Below are positions 1 to 11,076 of a DNA stretch of 64,000 bases, piece after piece. The notes under the pieces were generated by a model that made no database searches, was not told the DNA's origin, and saw only the letters and a program-made list of their open reading frames with translations. Positions within the stretch are counted from its first letter, which is position 1. Each line of letters starts with the position of its first letter. The DNA is from Corynascus novoguineensis. Taxonomy: Eukaryota; Ascomycota; Sordariomycetes; Sordariales; Chaetomiaceae. The stretch covers positions 162,994 to 226,993 of the forward strand of contig MU857638.1 in NCBI GenBank assembly GCA_033296725.1. The letters run 5' to 3'. A program made the translations under genes and the position numbers.

Positions 1-1477
1 CGCCCTTGCCGGTTCGACGGTTCCTTGCAGGAGTAGCGACTGGTTCCTCGTCGTCTTCTACCTCCAGCAGAGCGGGATCAATTGCGGGAATGCTGTAGTC
101 AACCGGCTTTGTGCGGCGTTTCTTGGATATTGGCTCCTCATACTGAATAGACGGCGAACGGCGGCGACTACGACGAGGGCGTGACCTGGAAGTCTCCCTA
201 AGTTCTTCCAGCTCTTCTGCCATCTCGTCTTTGTCGAGTTCAATTTCCTCGTCGCTGTTGTGGCGACTTTTTTGGCGGCGAGAGCGGCGCCCGCGGGGCC
301 GCGGGGTCGATTCATGATCACTAGCATCGCCATTCTTCGAGGCTTCGGAGCCAGAGTTGTCACCCTCGTTGGACTCCTCACCGGGATCAAAATCGCTGCT
401 GGGTTCCTGAGTACTCTTCTTGCTCCGAAGGCGGCGACCACCTCGCGAAGACCTCGGTTCAGTGTTACTCTCCTCAGCCGCAGCCGACGCAGTGGCATTC
501 GCCCTCGAGGCCCTGGTTCGCCGAGTGTAGGGCGCATCATCGTCGTCGTCATCTTCCTCCACTACAGGAGCTTCAGTTTCCTGTTGATCTTCTTGCTGGT
601 CTTGCTGGTCTTGCTGATCTTCCATGGTGGCATCTCCTTCGTCACCGTGTCCAGCACTGTCACCTTCGCCTTGACTGCCCGGTTCGTCTTCACGCTTAGT
701 AAGGGCGAGCTCGTCCGGTGAATCCATGGCCTGGTCAGGTTCTTCCCTAGTATCGGTTTCCTGAGTAGCCTCCTCGATTGGAGGCGGCTTTTTGACGCCT
801 TTGCCCCCGCGAGTGAAGCGCGCTGTCCGAGCCAAGGCTTCGGGGCTCCTACTCCGTGAAGCGCGCGCCGGTTGCGCGTGCCTTCCCGAATTGGAAAGCT
901 CAACGAGAGGCTCCTCTACCTCCTCGGTGCGAGCTCTAGTCCGACGAGTTGGTGGGTGGTTTGGGGCGGGCTCTTCTTTCCCACGTTTTGAAACTCGATG
1001 CGCCAACTTGTTTGTCTTCAAAACCACAATCTTCGAGGGCCGGCCAAGTGGCTTTTTCGGGGTCGTTTCTTCGGCCTTTTTCTCGTCGCTATCAGAGTTC
1101 TTGGTCGAATCCCCACCATCATCCTCGTCTTCTCCTTCGCTACTCTCTTTGTAAGAAGTTGGCTTCACAGCTGCCCTCCTCTTTTTCCTGCCCGTCGCCC
1201 CCACAGGAAGATCTTCGTCTTCGTCATCTTGCTCATCCTCATCTTCACCAAAAGACTCGTCTTCGCTATCGGAGACTTCTTCATCGTCATCATCGATATC
1301 CGACCCCCTGTATCTGTTGGACCGCTTTTTGCTACCCTTCGGTCTCGAGGAGCGAGATTTCTTAGCGCTCCGTCTGCTTGTAGGGCGCTCCTCGGTGGGA
1401 TCGAAGTTTTCGTCTTCCGAGTCCGACTTGTTGGGGTCAAAGCCCTCGAGAATATCGCGTTTTCGTTTCGAGGGCAT
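1..1477 (-). CDS. Acidic chromatin protein, N-terminal part, probably Yta7/ATAD2-type AAA-bromodomain ATPase (runs off the left edge)
   Basis: One uninterrupted reading frame starts at the ATG at 1477 and stays open to base 1, about 492 codons. It begins MPSKRKRDILEGFDPNKSD and alternates acidic blocks (DDDEEVSDSEDES, EEDDDDDDAPY) with basic patches, an AT-hook-like KKPLGRPSK and a DQQDQQDQQ repeat. The last visible part, with SRRRSPSIQYEEP then TKPVDYSIPAIDP, resembles the segment just before the first AAA domain in filamentous-fungal Yta7, a nucleosome-interacting ATPase that limits histone density. No AAA or bromodomain lies inside the window, so the name rests on this N-terminal resemblance only. 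Another large nuclear protein with an acidic tail is possible. The upstream side (above 1478) holds no neighbouring gene for 1.6 kb. Confidence 0.6.
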   Translation of the reverse strand, partial: MPSKRKRDILEGFDPNKSDSEDENFDPTEERPTSRRSAKKSRSSRPKGSKKRSNRYRGSDIDDDDEEVSDSEDESFGEDEDEQDDEDEDLPVGATGRKKRRAAVKPTSYKESSEGEDEDDGGDSTKNSDSDEKKAEETTPKKPLGRPSKIVVLKTNKLAHRVSKRGKEEPAPNHPPTRRTRARTEEVEEPLVELSNSGRHAQPARASRSRSPEALARTARFTRGGKGVKKPPPIEEATQETDTREEPDQAMDSPDELALTKREDEPGSQGEGDSAGHGDEGDATMEDQQDQQDQQEDQQETEAPVVEEDDDDDDAPYTRRTRASRANATASAAAEESNTEPRSSRGGRRLRSKKSTQEPSSDFDPGEESNEGDNSGSEASKNGDASDHESTPRPRGRRSRRQKSRHNSDEEIELDKDEMAEELEELRETSRSRPRRSRRRSPSIQYEEPISKKRRTKPVDYSIPAIDPALLEVEDDEEPVATPARNRRTGKG

Positions 1478-3112
1478 CTTCACCAGCGGAAACCGACAGA
1501 GTCGCGACGGAGTGACAAGATCGAATTGCTACAACAGGCGTAGGCCGGCGGAATCGGTATAATGCGGCGAGCGTCTTCAAAATACTGCGGGGTCGATGTG
1601 ATGAATACAATGTGTGAACTATTCGAGGACGTGTTAACGCGAAACCATCCGGACCTGGTTGAAGAGGGCCGGTAATGATGGGCAGAGGCCTGTCGAAAGG
1701 ACCATCGATAGGGAGACACCTACACCACGGGCTTGATGACCCAGCCAATTAAGAGGTTGGACAGCTCTCTTGTCGCTTCCGGGAAGGATTCGATTGCTGG
1801 CTTGATACACGGTCGAGCTTGGTCGTATGGAGAGACACTGCGGCGAGCTGCCAATGCGGTCGAACAGACGTGATCGCTGGAGCAGTCGTCAAACCAAACA
1901 TGCAATACAGAGTGTCGCCAGCACAAAGAACGGATACAACAAAGAAGTAATGTGCCCAGCCAGGTCGAAGGATGCAAATACCATATCCACCTCTTCAACG
2001 AGGAAGCATCCGCATTTTGGTTGCTCTCCTTCAGAGAAAACCGGAGTGCAGCGGGAGCGAGGGAGAGGGTCGCGCGTTCCTGCCCGCTTCGCGCAGGCTG
2101 GTTGGTTGCTCGTGCCCACGTCCCAATCCTACAGCCAATCAACTGCGCGGAGTGATGATTAAAGTGGGTCAATGTGCCCCTGCAGGCAGCAGTCACCTCA
2201 TGAATCACCTCCAAAAAATTGCAATCCCCAAGACTCAGATTCAGGCATGGCGACCGCGTCGAAAAACAAAATATGCCATTGCCGATGTAAGATGCATATA
2301 CAATCAAAATGGGCTGCCTGATTGAGCATATTGAGCTATGGCGATCTCAACCGTCAATTTTACAATTTCCGCGACTAAAACGCAGGATCAGCGCATGCAA
2401 GGGTTGTCGCCGCAAGCTCATCTAAAGAACGCGCCAGGAGCGCATCGCGAACGTGGTTATCGCGAATTGCTGATGGCGTCATGGTGTGCGATTTGGCCGG
2501 CGGCGGGCTGTGGAGAGCCTTGTTTCCACGTGGTCGATGCGGCTCAAGGTGCCGCTTGCCAGGGTTGGCGACGGCAACCGGACATCAGATCAGCCCTACG
2601 GTACCGGCGGCCGAAGCCGTCCCCCTTTTGCCTGCCGTGGTCTGTGCTAACCCGAGTTGATGAGGTCCTTACTTGTAAGGTGCAGGGTTTGCTCTGCTGA
2701 GGTGCAGGTTATCGGTCGCGGGCGAGGACCTCCGAGGAACATTGCAACGTCCAGTCCCCGCTCACTGTGCCGTCCGGGTGCGAACCTCGATTTTGATGTG
2801 TGCTGTGTTCCTAAGAGGACAAAAAGGGCCACTATGTGCAGGTCTTTACAAGTCGTTTGTTCCAACACTCGGCCCGAAGCTGATGAAGCTCAGAGCCGAG
2901 TAGTCTAGTCAAGGTTCATCTGGTGCATTTCCGGTTGCCCGCTGCTATGTGGCTTCAAAGTCTCCACCACGCACTTCCCTGCGTACCTATCCGTTGTGTA
3001 GCGTCTGACGCTCGAAGTTGTCTCTTTCCGCAACACCACTAACCCGCATAGCCGACAAATCTAATTCATGATATTCACCCTTCTCCCGAGACTTTTAAAA
3101 TAGCAAGCCCGT
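1478..3112. other. Intergenic, no gene recognised
   Basis: This holds the promoter side of the Yta7-like gene and the 3' side of the A49 gene. Open frames here have no family features, no splice-supported continuation and mutually overlapping shadows. I see no tRNA, repeat or mobile element. Confidence 0.6.
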
Positions 3113-4564
3113 TCATCTCCTCTTTGCCGGCTGGCGCATCCTGGGGAATTGCAGCGGCAACGCAAGCTTGGCGATGTGGTTGACCTTGTCCCCGACTTTG
3201 GTCTGCTTCATCCGGGCACCAATCTCCATGAAGTATTGGTTGAGCTGCTTTTGCTCAAGCTTGAGATCCTCCCTTAGATCAAGCGTATTGACCTCGAAAT
3301 TGTCGATGATGCTGGCGAAAACGCAGCAATGTGTCATGAGTAGATCAATGTGCGCTTTCCGCATCACCCCGTTGTCCGAGAACTTGCGGCGAATGTTCTC
3401 AATCACAACCTCTGGCGCCGGCGCCAGGGCCTCCCGCAGATCGTCTCGCCGTGCTATGCTTCTGGTGCCGCGCTCTTTACCTTGCCTAGTTGTCGTCCAG
3501 AAGGTGATGACCCAAAGGAGGTACCGCAGGAGTTTCAACCTCTGCACATCCTCCTCATTGCCAGCCACACGAACGATGCGGTGAGCAACGAAACGGGCAG
3601 GAACTTGCACCGGTTCCAGCTTCCTGACTTTTTCTTGCCAATCCATGACTGGGACCGCGTTGAGCACCTCCGCTCCAATGATCTGCGCAGGCACGTAGAC
3701 GTCCTGAATCTCGTCTGCGTCAAAGTTACCCCGCGGTACTGGCCGGGCCTTATCGACGACGGCCTGGAGTTCTTCTCGCGTGGCCATGTGCTGGCTAGAG
3801 TTTTGAATGGTGTCCACAAGGGCACGGTCTTCGTCACCCAACTTGCCCCGCGAGCTGGCAGCGAGCATGGCATTTTCTGCAACAGCCTGAATAGCCTTCT
3901 TTGCCTTCTTGGTACCGAATGTCTCGCCAAGCTCCATCTTCATTTCCGAGTGGGTCTGGGAGGTCTGTCAGCGTCTAGCACATGGCCAAAAAAACATCGC
4001 ATAGCTTGAGCCATACCGGTTTGGCGCTGGACACCTGCATAGCCTCACTCGGCGCTTGCTTCGACCGTACCGTCCCGCGAACTACCATTTTCTTCGCCTG
4101 GATAACTTCTACCTCGCCCGTCCGTGGGTCGATAACCGCGAGGAAGTGGTTGAGGACTGTATCCACGCTCTTTGAACGCTCTTCTCGCGCCGTGTAGTTC
4201 ACTGTCCTATGCGCCGAGGAATGCAATGCCATCTCAGAGGGCGGAGGCAGGCCGCCACTCTTCCGTCGCTTCGCAGTCGGTCGTTCATTCTTCTCGTAGG
4301 CATCGAAAGGGAAGGAATTGGAAAGAGAAATTCCAGGTGTAAGTGCTAAATTCTGGGTCAGGGACTTCTCTAAGAAAGAATATGGGGAGGGCCAGAGAGA
4401 GCCTCACCTACTACAGGAGGAGATACCTGCGGCTTCTGTATCTTGGTTACTTGGAAGGCAGGAGCAACGGCAGGCCTTTGCTCTCTGAGATCGACCTTTT
4501 TCTTTTTTGAATGGGCAGTTTCATCCTCCGGTCTCCTCCGCTTCTTCATCGCTGAATTAGTCAT
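3113..4564 (-). CDS. rpa49: RNA polymerase I subunit A49 (RPA49)
   Basis: Three coding exons: 4564-4427, 4352-4017 and 3964-3113, giving about 441 residues, close to the 415 of yeast A49. A49 pairs with A34.5 on Pol I in the nucleolus and helps initiation and elongation through its C-terminal tandem winged helix. Family signatures are LTPGISLSNSFPFDAYEK in exon 2 and LGETFGTKKAKKAIQA at the start of exon 3. The end is basic (RMRQPAKRR). Intron 2 (4016-3965) is GTATGG...GCTGACAG and keeps phase 0. Intron 1 is less certain: the donor is GTATCT at 4426, but the acceptor may be at 4353 or at 4368; both keep the frame and differ by five residues. The start MTNSAMKKRRRPEDET is the first ATG of a basic, nuclear-type N-terminus. 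Confidence 0.92.
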
Positions 4565-5460
4565 TTTGTTTGCTGGGTTGCTCCTCGCGAAAGTGGCCGC
4601 CTCGAAATCGCTGGTTTTCCGACCGGCGACAGCATTTGGCAGGAAGGAGGGTCCCCGGCAACTTTTTTTCTGCCGGCGATTGGACCCGCTTGTACCTTAC
4701 CGCCTTCCATGGCAGTACCTAATACCCACCACTTCCTGGCTCCAAGGATGCATATATGCAGCAAAACTATTCGCTGCTTGAGAGATAAATGCCATGCTCG
4801 GCACAATTACAACTAGCTGTACAGTTAAGTATCTATGAAAGCTGTAGTGTTATGGATGGATCAGAGGAGTATGCTCTTCGAAGAGAACTTTTGTGGGTTG
4901 GTTTTTAGGAACTTATTGCATCAAAAGGTCAATGACATCAAAGTCCCAAACCTACGCTAGCAACCTCGACACAACCGACACAATACTACCAAGCTCGCAG
5001 CATTCTTGTTCGGATGCGCAACGCTTGGTAACATCAATCACAATTGCAATGAAGACAGCACATTCTGAACGATGAACTCGAAGCAGAGCATCGTCAAGAT
5101 CTCGCAAATCATGATTCCGGATTCGCAATTTCTATCGAGGCAGAGCTTGCCCGAGTCCCGGTAAACGCCTGTTTCCAGCTCAACCTTCATTGACGGGCAA
5201 CCAATCATTACCATAACTCATGATACCACCGAACCGTTCCGTGCCTTGCATCCCAGCAATTGTCGAAGTGCCTTGCCTAAAAGAAAGACATGGATTGTTA
5301 AAAGCGCTCGTGATGCCGAGGCTTCTTGGGCCGCATAGAGACGGACGGCGTCAGACAGTGGCGAGCTTCGATGCAACCGTCCGGCGCATTCGCAGTGCTC
5401 AATCCGCTGGGTGACCAACTTGATGTCGGGGACTGGTTGAGGTCGAGTGGCATTGGGCGT
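4565..5460. other. Intergenic between A49 and eL41
   Basis: Holds the A49 promoter side and the eL41 3' region. No recognisable gene, tRNA or repeat was seen. Short open frames lack any family feature. Confidence 0.6.
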
Positions 5461-5594
5461 TTATTTGCTACAGGACTGTAAGCGCCAATTCAGTCGGCTT
5501 CGCAGGTTGTGGCAAAAACTTACGATCTCGCCCTCATCTTTCTTCTCTTGCGCTTGAGGCGGCGAACGCGCTTCTTTCTCCACTTCGCTCTCAT
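5461..5594 (-). CDS. rpl41: 60S ribosomal protein eL41 (25 residues, last codon on a micro-exon)
   Basis: Reading down from the ATG at 5594 gives MRAKWRKKRVRRLKRKRRKM, then RARS: the Arg/Lys-rich helix of eL41, which sits at the interface of the ribosomal subunits. Direct reading would stop at TAA one residue short. A GTAAGT donor at 5523 and a CTGTAG acceptor at 5468 excise 56 bases, and exon 2 (5467-5461, CAAATAA) completes TC|C AAA TAA. This restores the canonical C-terminal Ser-Lys and the family length of 25. Upstream, GTAGGT at 5657 and ACTGAC...ACAG ending at 5600 look like a 5'-UTR intron, common in fungal ribosomal protein genes. The gene is divergent from the FHA kinase. Identity is very secure; the splice is inferred from the restored C-terminus. 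Confidence 0.93.
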
Positions 5595-6057
5595 CTTGAC
5601 TGTTCCAGAGTCAGTATGAGCCAGAAAATGTTTCTGTTATTGGGGGGTTGCACCTACATGTAACTTCGTGATGAGAATTTGCGGTGAGGGTTGTAAAAAA
5701 GAAGAGGTTCGATTTTCGGGAGGGGAAGTAGACTTAAACTAGGGCAGAGGGCAAGCAGCCCTGTGGGGTAGCCGTGTCACGTGGTAAGCTTCAACCGCTG
5801 ATGGCCCAAGCTTCAGCAGATGTTCTGAACGTTTGCTGTGGGTCAACTTCCCACATCATTCTGAGCTTCCCGCGCATCCATAAGAGAGTAATCGGCTGCG
5901 CTCCTTCCTGAACAGCTGGCTCCAAGCATGAATTCCAATTTAGTTTTGCGATCTAAATGCCTGAGGCTCACTTCACTCTCCTTGAGCTGCTGGAATTGAA
6001 ATAGTAATAAATAGTTATCTGTAAATATTTTAAAAGCAACGATCGTCATCTGCTGAA
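5595..6057. promoter_or_regulatory. Divergent promoter between eL41 (-) and the FHA kinase (+)
   Basis: A 463-base interval separates the two ATGs. On the minus side a probable 5'-UTR intron of eL41 spans 5657-5600 (GTAGGT, ACTGAC branch, ACAG). I could not assign TATA elements or start sites with confidence. Confidence 0.55.
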
Positions 6058-7931
6058 ATGGCAGCCACAAGTCCGACGCCCATCTCCTATCATTGTCCAG
6101 CCAAGTCGTCAAATGCCATGGCTATCCTGCCGTCGATGGCGTTAGGTAAAGTAACGTGGGAGGATAGAAGTAAAGGCTCCGCGAGGACAGGTAGGAAATC
6201 TATAGCGATTTACACAAAATGCAACCCTGTCGGCTGCCATAACAGCCGCACCTCGTTTGCATTCCGTCTGTCATCCCTAACGCTGCGTTCAGGTTTCTTT
6301 TTAGTGTTTCCAAATTCGACGATATTGGTTGGCAGGGACGAAGCCAGGAATCATGTCGCATTTGAAGACCCTGTTGTTTCGAGAAGTCAACTGGAGATAT
6401 TTTCCATCGTCGTGGACGAGGAATATAAACACTCGCCGCTCGTCTTCGTGCGCGACCGGGGCTCTGCGAACGGAACTGCCGTGAACGGGGAGATCATTGG
6501 GAAAGGGGCGAAACTTTCACCTTCAAGGCTACTTGAGGATGGAGACATCATTACGATTGGGCCGGGTTCCCAGCTAAGGCTGACTTATAGCGTATTGCTG
6601 GACATTCAACCTTCGTACACCCTCAGTCACCTCCAGCGACAGGAGGTCGAGGTAAGACGCGTTGAATAAGGGCAAAACGTGTATATCTGACATCCACAGC
6701 TCTTCAAGAACAGATATGTGGTCACGGATCGAACGATAGGCGATGGCGGGCATGCTGTGGTCTTTCTGGCCACCGAAACTGAGACTGGGAAACACGTTGT
6801 CTGCAAAATTCATGACATTAGCAGGCACTCCCGGACATCCAAGGAAGTGGAGAGAATTCGCCAAGAGGCAACCTTGCTCAGTACCCTGGATCACGTATGA
6901 TTATCACCAGATGCTCCCTTGGTTCTTCAGTCTGACCCATTCAGCCCAACATCCTCGCCATCAAAGCCGCATTTGAGGCGGAGCAGACGATGTAGGTTCC
7001 TCAGCAATTATTTACCGCAAGTCATCTCAACACTGACTCCTGCAGATACGTCATGACGGAACTAGCAACCGGGGGCGACCTCTTCTCGCTCCTTTTGCGG
7101 TATCAAAGGCTGGACGAGTGGGTGACTCGATCGATAATCCGCCAGGTTCTAAGAGGTGTTGCCTACATTCACAGCAAAGGCGTCGTCCACCGCGATATAA
7201 AGCCAGAGAATATTCTGTGCGGGGTAACTCCCCAGGTCCCTTACCGCATCATGCTTTCAGACTTTGGAGACTCTGGAATTCAGAGCTTGAGGAGGCTGAA
7301 GTCAACTGTCGGGACCCGCTTTTACCGGCCACCGTGAGTTCATTGTTGTTAACCACCGCCTCTCCGGATAGAAACTCTGACTACCCCAAGTGAATGTAGT
7401 ACTCCTGGTCAGGGGCACGATCTCTCAGTTGACATTTGGGCAGTTGGTATGCTCACGTTGCAGTTGTTCCTCGGATACCAAGAATTCCCTGACCTTGACT
7501 CGATGGTCTTCAGAAACCAAAGGGATGTCGACAAGTATTTGGGCTTGATATTTTCTGCGCTAGGTCCCCAGGGCCGGATTTCTGACGCCGCCCAGCGCTT
7601 TATTTGCGGATGCCTTGCTTACGACAGCGGGAAGCGGCCGACAGCACGCCAGGCGTTCAACCATAGCTGGCTGCAGTCACCGGCAAGCGACAAGCAACTG
7701 TTCAAACAGTTGGAAGCTGCTAATTGTCTATCTTGGGAGCCTCAGCGAGTCAAATACCCGGTAATTGAAAGTTTGACCGGCCGAGACCAACACCACCACC
7801 GCCCGCATCCCGTTAAGGTGGGGTTTGAGAATACAGTCTCGCCGCACTTTATGATTTTTTCGCAGTCCAAGGAAAACCACGTTCAAGACAGGGAAGAAGG
7901 GAAAATCATAGATACTGCAGTACATGTTTGA
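6058..7931 (+). CDS. FHA-domain serine/threonine kinase, Mek1-like (Rad53/Chk2 group)
   Basis: Five exons: 6058-6651, 6700-6894, 6945-6991, 7046-7333 and 7400-7931, about 551 residues; all junctions preserve frame. An FHA domain lies at about residues 95-180 (ILVGRDEARN, VVSRSQLEIF, RGSANGTAVNG). The kinase domain follows: glycine loop TIGDGGHAVVF, Lys in VVCKI, catalytic loop HRDIKPEN and DFGDSG. One FHA followed by one kinase in about 500-550 residues matches Mek1, the meiotic kinase that channels recombination to the homolog; Dun1/Cds1-type kinases are alternatives. Two oddities: the usual FHA His in S-R-x-H is Gln, and the usual APE motif is replaced by RPPTPG. The N-terminus before residue 85 is weakly typical, so the true start or an extra intron there is uncertain. 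Confidence 0.8.
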
Positions 7932-8202
7932 GAAACTTTTGACAGATTCAAAATTAGCAAGGCTGAGGCAAAGCGAGAGTGTTTAGTCACTGCGTTGCCC
8001 AATCCACACGGCACAAGTTACGTCAGCCTCAGGGCTTCCACTCTGATGCTGTTACATTGTAAAGACCTCATCAAGGCATTGGGACACGTCTTGTTTGTTT
8101 TTTAAACGATGCTTGCAGCTGATTTCGCGACTCGATTGCGGAAAAGACATGGGTTCGAGCCGTAATTCTATGTAGTAAATGGAAAGAAGCAATCAAACAA
8201 GA

Positions 8203-9576
8203 TCAGAGCTTTGAGCTATCCGCTCTCATTCCCTCATCATCTTGCTCCTTGACGGTCAGATCAGGCAACTCCACCGGCATAATGCGCCGCGGCTCCGATC
8301 CCGGGACAACGGCATATTTAGAAAAGTCGGTTACGCCCACCTGTTTTCTAAGGAAATCCTCATCCAGCTCAAGTTGGCCGTTTACCACAGCTGCCGGGGC
8401 TTTCAGCAGAGCGAGGACAGCGTCCGAGAAAATGGTTGGTTTCCGTAAGTCCCGGGCGAAGGATGGGTCTTTGCGAGTAAATTGGCCTGTCGCGGCCGAC
8501 TCAATGGCCTGAACGGTATTTTGTTAGCCCACTGCATGCTTCTCTCTTGCCGACTGTCTCATCTTCGGTTTGCACGCCCAATCCCGTCCTTTCTCTCCAT
8601 CTAGGACCAAGTTTCCCTGAACACTTGACAACCTACCAAGACAGAGTGAAAAAAGAAGTGAAGAAGAAGCAAAATAGGGAAGTAAAGAAGAAAAAAAAAA
8701 GGAACACACTCACAACAGCCGGCCACAGTCCCCCGATTGCCAACCCCTTCTCCACCACCCCTTCCCTCGCAAAATCCATTCCCAATCCCTTGACCAGCAC
8801 GCTCATCCCGACCTTGCCTACAGCATACGCGGTCTTGCCCCGGAAGAAGCGGCTATAAATGGGTGGACAGACGACAATGATTCTCCTCCTTCTGTCCCCC
8901 TCCCTCCCACTCGCGCCCTCTTCTTTCAAGTGCGGCAGCGCCTCCTGCACGGCACCATAAAGTCCCTCGACATTGACGCGCTGCATCAGCTGGAAACGCT
9001 TCATGGGAGTGGTAGCGACGGGTCCCCACCAAATGGCCCCCGAGTTGTAGACGAGGACATCGAGGCGGGAGTAAGCCTGTATGGTGGTGATGTGTGTATA
9101 TTGATTAGATGTCTGTGGAGATCCCAGTGTTGCTTACATGACCCAACCCCTACTTTCTCATCTGGGCGAAGCAAGATGGGGGTGAAGGATGCGCAGACTT
9201 GCCTGGATGGTCTTGGCGACGAGTTGTTGAATGCTGGAGTAGTTGGTCGTGTCGACCGGAATGGCGGTGGCCTCGCCACCGGCGAGGGTAATCTCACGGG
9301 CAACGGTGGTAATGGTGGATTGAGGGGAGTTGGGGTCAGGTGGAAAGGGAGAGAGCCTGGCTAGCTCGGGTTCCGTGGTGGTGGATTTGGCGGCGACGAC
9401 CACTGCCGGGTCTGTTAGATGTTTCTGACTTCTTTTACACCGTCTCAATATGCGATGGGTAATTGCTGCTGCATACCGGCATAGCCTTCCTTGGCCAGGT
9501 CAATGGCAATTTGGCGGCCGATGCCCCGTGATGCCCCGATGACCAGGGCTACTTTGGCGGTGTTGATTGATGGCAT
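8203..9576 (-). CDS. Short-chain dehydrogenase/reductase, HSDL2-like
   Basis: Four exons: 9576-9477, 9402-9203, 9076-8714 and 8508-8203, 322 residues. The N-terminal NAD(P)-binding motif is VALVIGASRGIGRQIA; later come VYNSGAIWW (the NAG-like position) and the catalytic YAVGK. The family is a Rossmann-fold oxidoreductase; the CPPIYSRFFRGKTAYAVGK segment resembles the HSDL2-type subfamily, where SPP is usual, so the catalytic-region Ser reads Cys (TGT) here. Intron 2 starts CAG|GCAAGT rather than GT, and no GT site keeps the frame, so it looks like a GC-AG intron. Intron 3 contains a long pyrimidine tract on the sense strand (about 8645-8705). The substrate cannot be told from sequence. No pathway neighbour is evident. 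Confidence 0.88.
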
Positions 9577-10028
9577 GATGAGTGTTTTTGTGAATGACTC
9601 TGATTAAACTGAAGGCGGCTGGTGTAAATTGACCATGGCACGTTAACGCGGTGCCGTAAACAGATGTGGGAACATATACGGGATGCAGCATTGGCGGCCC
9701 GGGTGCTTTGGCTCCGAGGAGTGGAGTCATTCCGGCCGAGGGACTCGGAGAGGAAGTGGGTCGCGCGGATTACTGATCAGCCCGAGGGTGCCGCTCGTGG
9801 ACCCGCACGCATCCGTTGTCAACGGATTACAGTTAGGATTACTGAAAACATTGACTTCACCCTGGCAAAATAATGCTTGTTCGAAAGACCTGATGCGCCG
9901 AACTCCCCTCAAAGACTGCTTGTTGGCTTGAGTCTACGAGGGTCTGCTTAACTCTATTCCAAAGGGGTATCTATCCCAGCACCTGTCCAGCCGATCCGAT
10001 TCATAAAACAAAAACCACGCGATAAGCA
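9577..10028. other. Intergenic between the dehydrogenase and Swc5
   Basis: Holds the dehydrogenase promoter side and the Swc5 3' region. No gene, tRNA or repeat was recognised. Confidence 0.6.
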
Positions 10029-11076
10029 TTACACCCGTCCGGCCATTCGTAGCCTCCTTGCCTCTTCTTCCCGGAGCGCCTCGCTTCTCGCCAAGAAGTC
10101 TTGCCTCGCGGCAAACGAGTGCTTCGACTTGCCAGCCAGTTCAAGCTCGTCTTTAATCCCTTCCCTATCCACGAACCCGGCCCAGTCCATCCTGCTTTTC
10201 TCCACCGTGTTCAGTTTCTTGGCATCGGCCTCTTTGGCCAGCTCGCGCGCCTTTAGCCGTTCAGACATAGCCAGATTAAGATCCGACCGGTGGGATAAGT
10301 TCTCAGCGGCGACGGGCTCAAAAACGGAGCGGAAGGCTTTTCGGGGCATGCGTTTTTGCGTTGTTGAGGGGTCCTTATCTGGAGAAGCTGTTTCCGCGCC
10401 GTTCTCGGCGAGGTAGAGCTTCGCTTCAGCTGAGTCGCGGGGAACGAGCTTCTCTTCAGTGTGTACTTTGCCCGCAAAATTGTATGTCCGTTTTATGCGG
10501 ATGAGGTCAGGTTCGTCAGGTTTGCTCAATGTTGGCTGGCTTTGTAGAGAGGGTTTGGCGGCATCGACCCTTGGTTGCGCAGTGGTTGCTGCTTCTGGTT
10601 TTTGGCCAACTGGCACGCTAATCATCTGAGCCCATAGCGCGTCTACATCGATTGTGACCGGCCCACTTGCGATTGCTGTCCGTTTTTCGGCTTTCCTATT
10701 CGAAACCGATTATTAGAGACATCTCTTTAACGGAGAGATGAGGTGCATACTCGGCCGCGCGCATCCGACGCGTCTTGATTAGCCCCCCTTCGCCTCCTTC
10801 ATCTTCATCCACCTCTTCATCTTCTCTTTTGGATTTTTTCTTTTGTCGTTTCTTCCCTTTCTCAATTATGGCTTCATCTCCAGAGTTCTCAAAGCCAGTA
10901 TCGTCCGTCGCGTTGTTGTCGCTTTCCCGTTTCCTTTTTTCTCTGATAGTTTGCTCAGCGTCAGCCGGTTCGTCGTCATCGGAAACAGAGGATTCCTCTG
11001 CTGGCGCATCATCCGGTGCGAAATCGGAGTCCTCTTCCGATACGTAGTCTTCGTCGGGTACTGGATCTGTGGACAT
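10029..11076 (-). CDS. swc5: SWR1-complex subunit Swc5 (BCNT-C domain)
   Basis: Two exons, 11076-10751 and 10695-10029, 330 residues (yeast Swc5 is 303). Swc5 belongs to the SWR1 remodeller, which exchanges H2A for H2A.Z. The N-terminal half is highly acidic (EEDSDFAPDD, DEEVDEDEGGEGG) with Lys-rich stretches, as expected for its histone-binding tail. The C-terminal 80 residues are the BCNT-C domain: SRMDWAGFVDREGIKDEL then RQDFLARSEALREEE. The intron starts GTATGC at 10750 and ends GAATAG at 10696, joining GA|G. Upstream, divergent, is the PhyH-type gene more than 0.9 kb away. Confidence 0.93.

Noticed and set aside
58..552. Arg-rich 164-codon frame on the minus strand
   Set aside because: It lies in another frame of the acidic Yta7-like exon; the acidic frame is continuous over 1.5 kb.
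8130..8165. GGGTTCGAGCC-like tRNA T-arm
   Set aside because: No acceptor, D or anticodon arm can be built around it.
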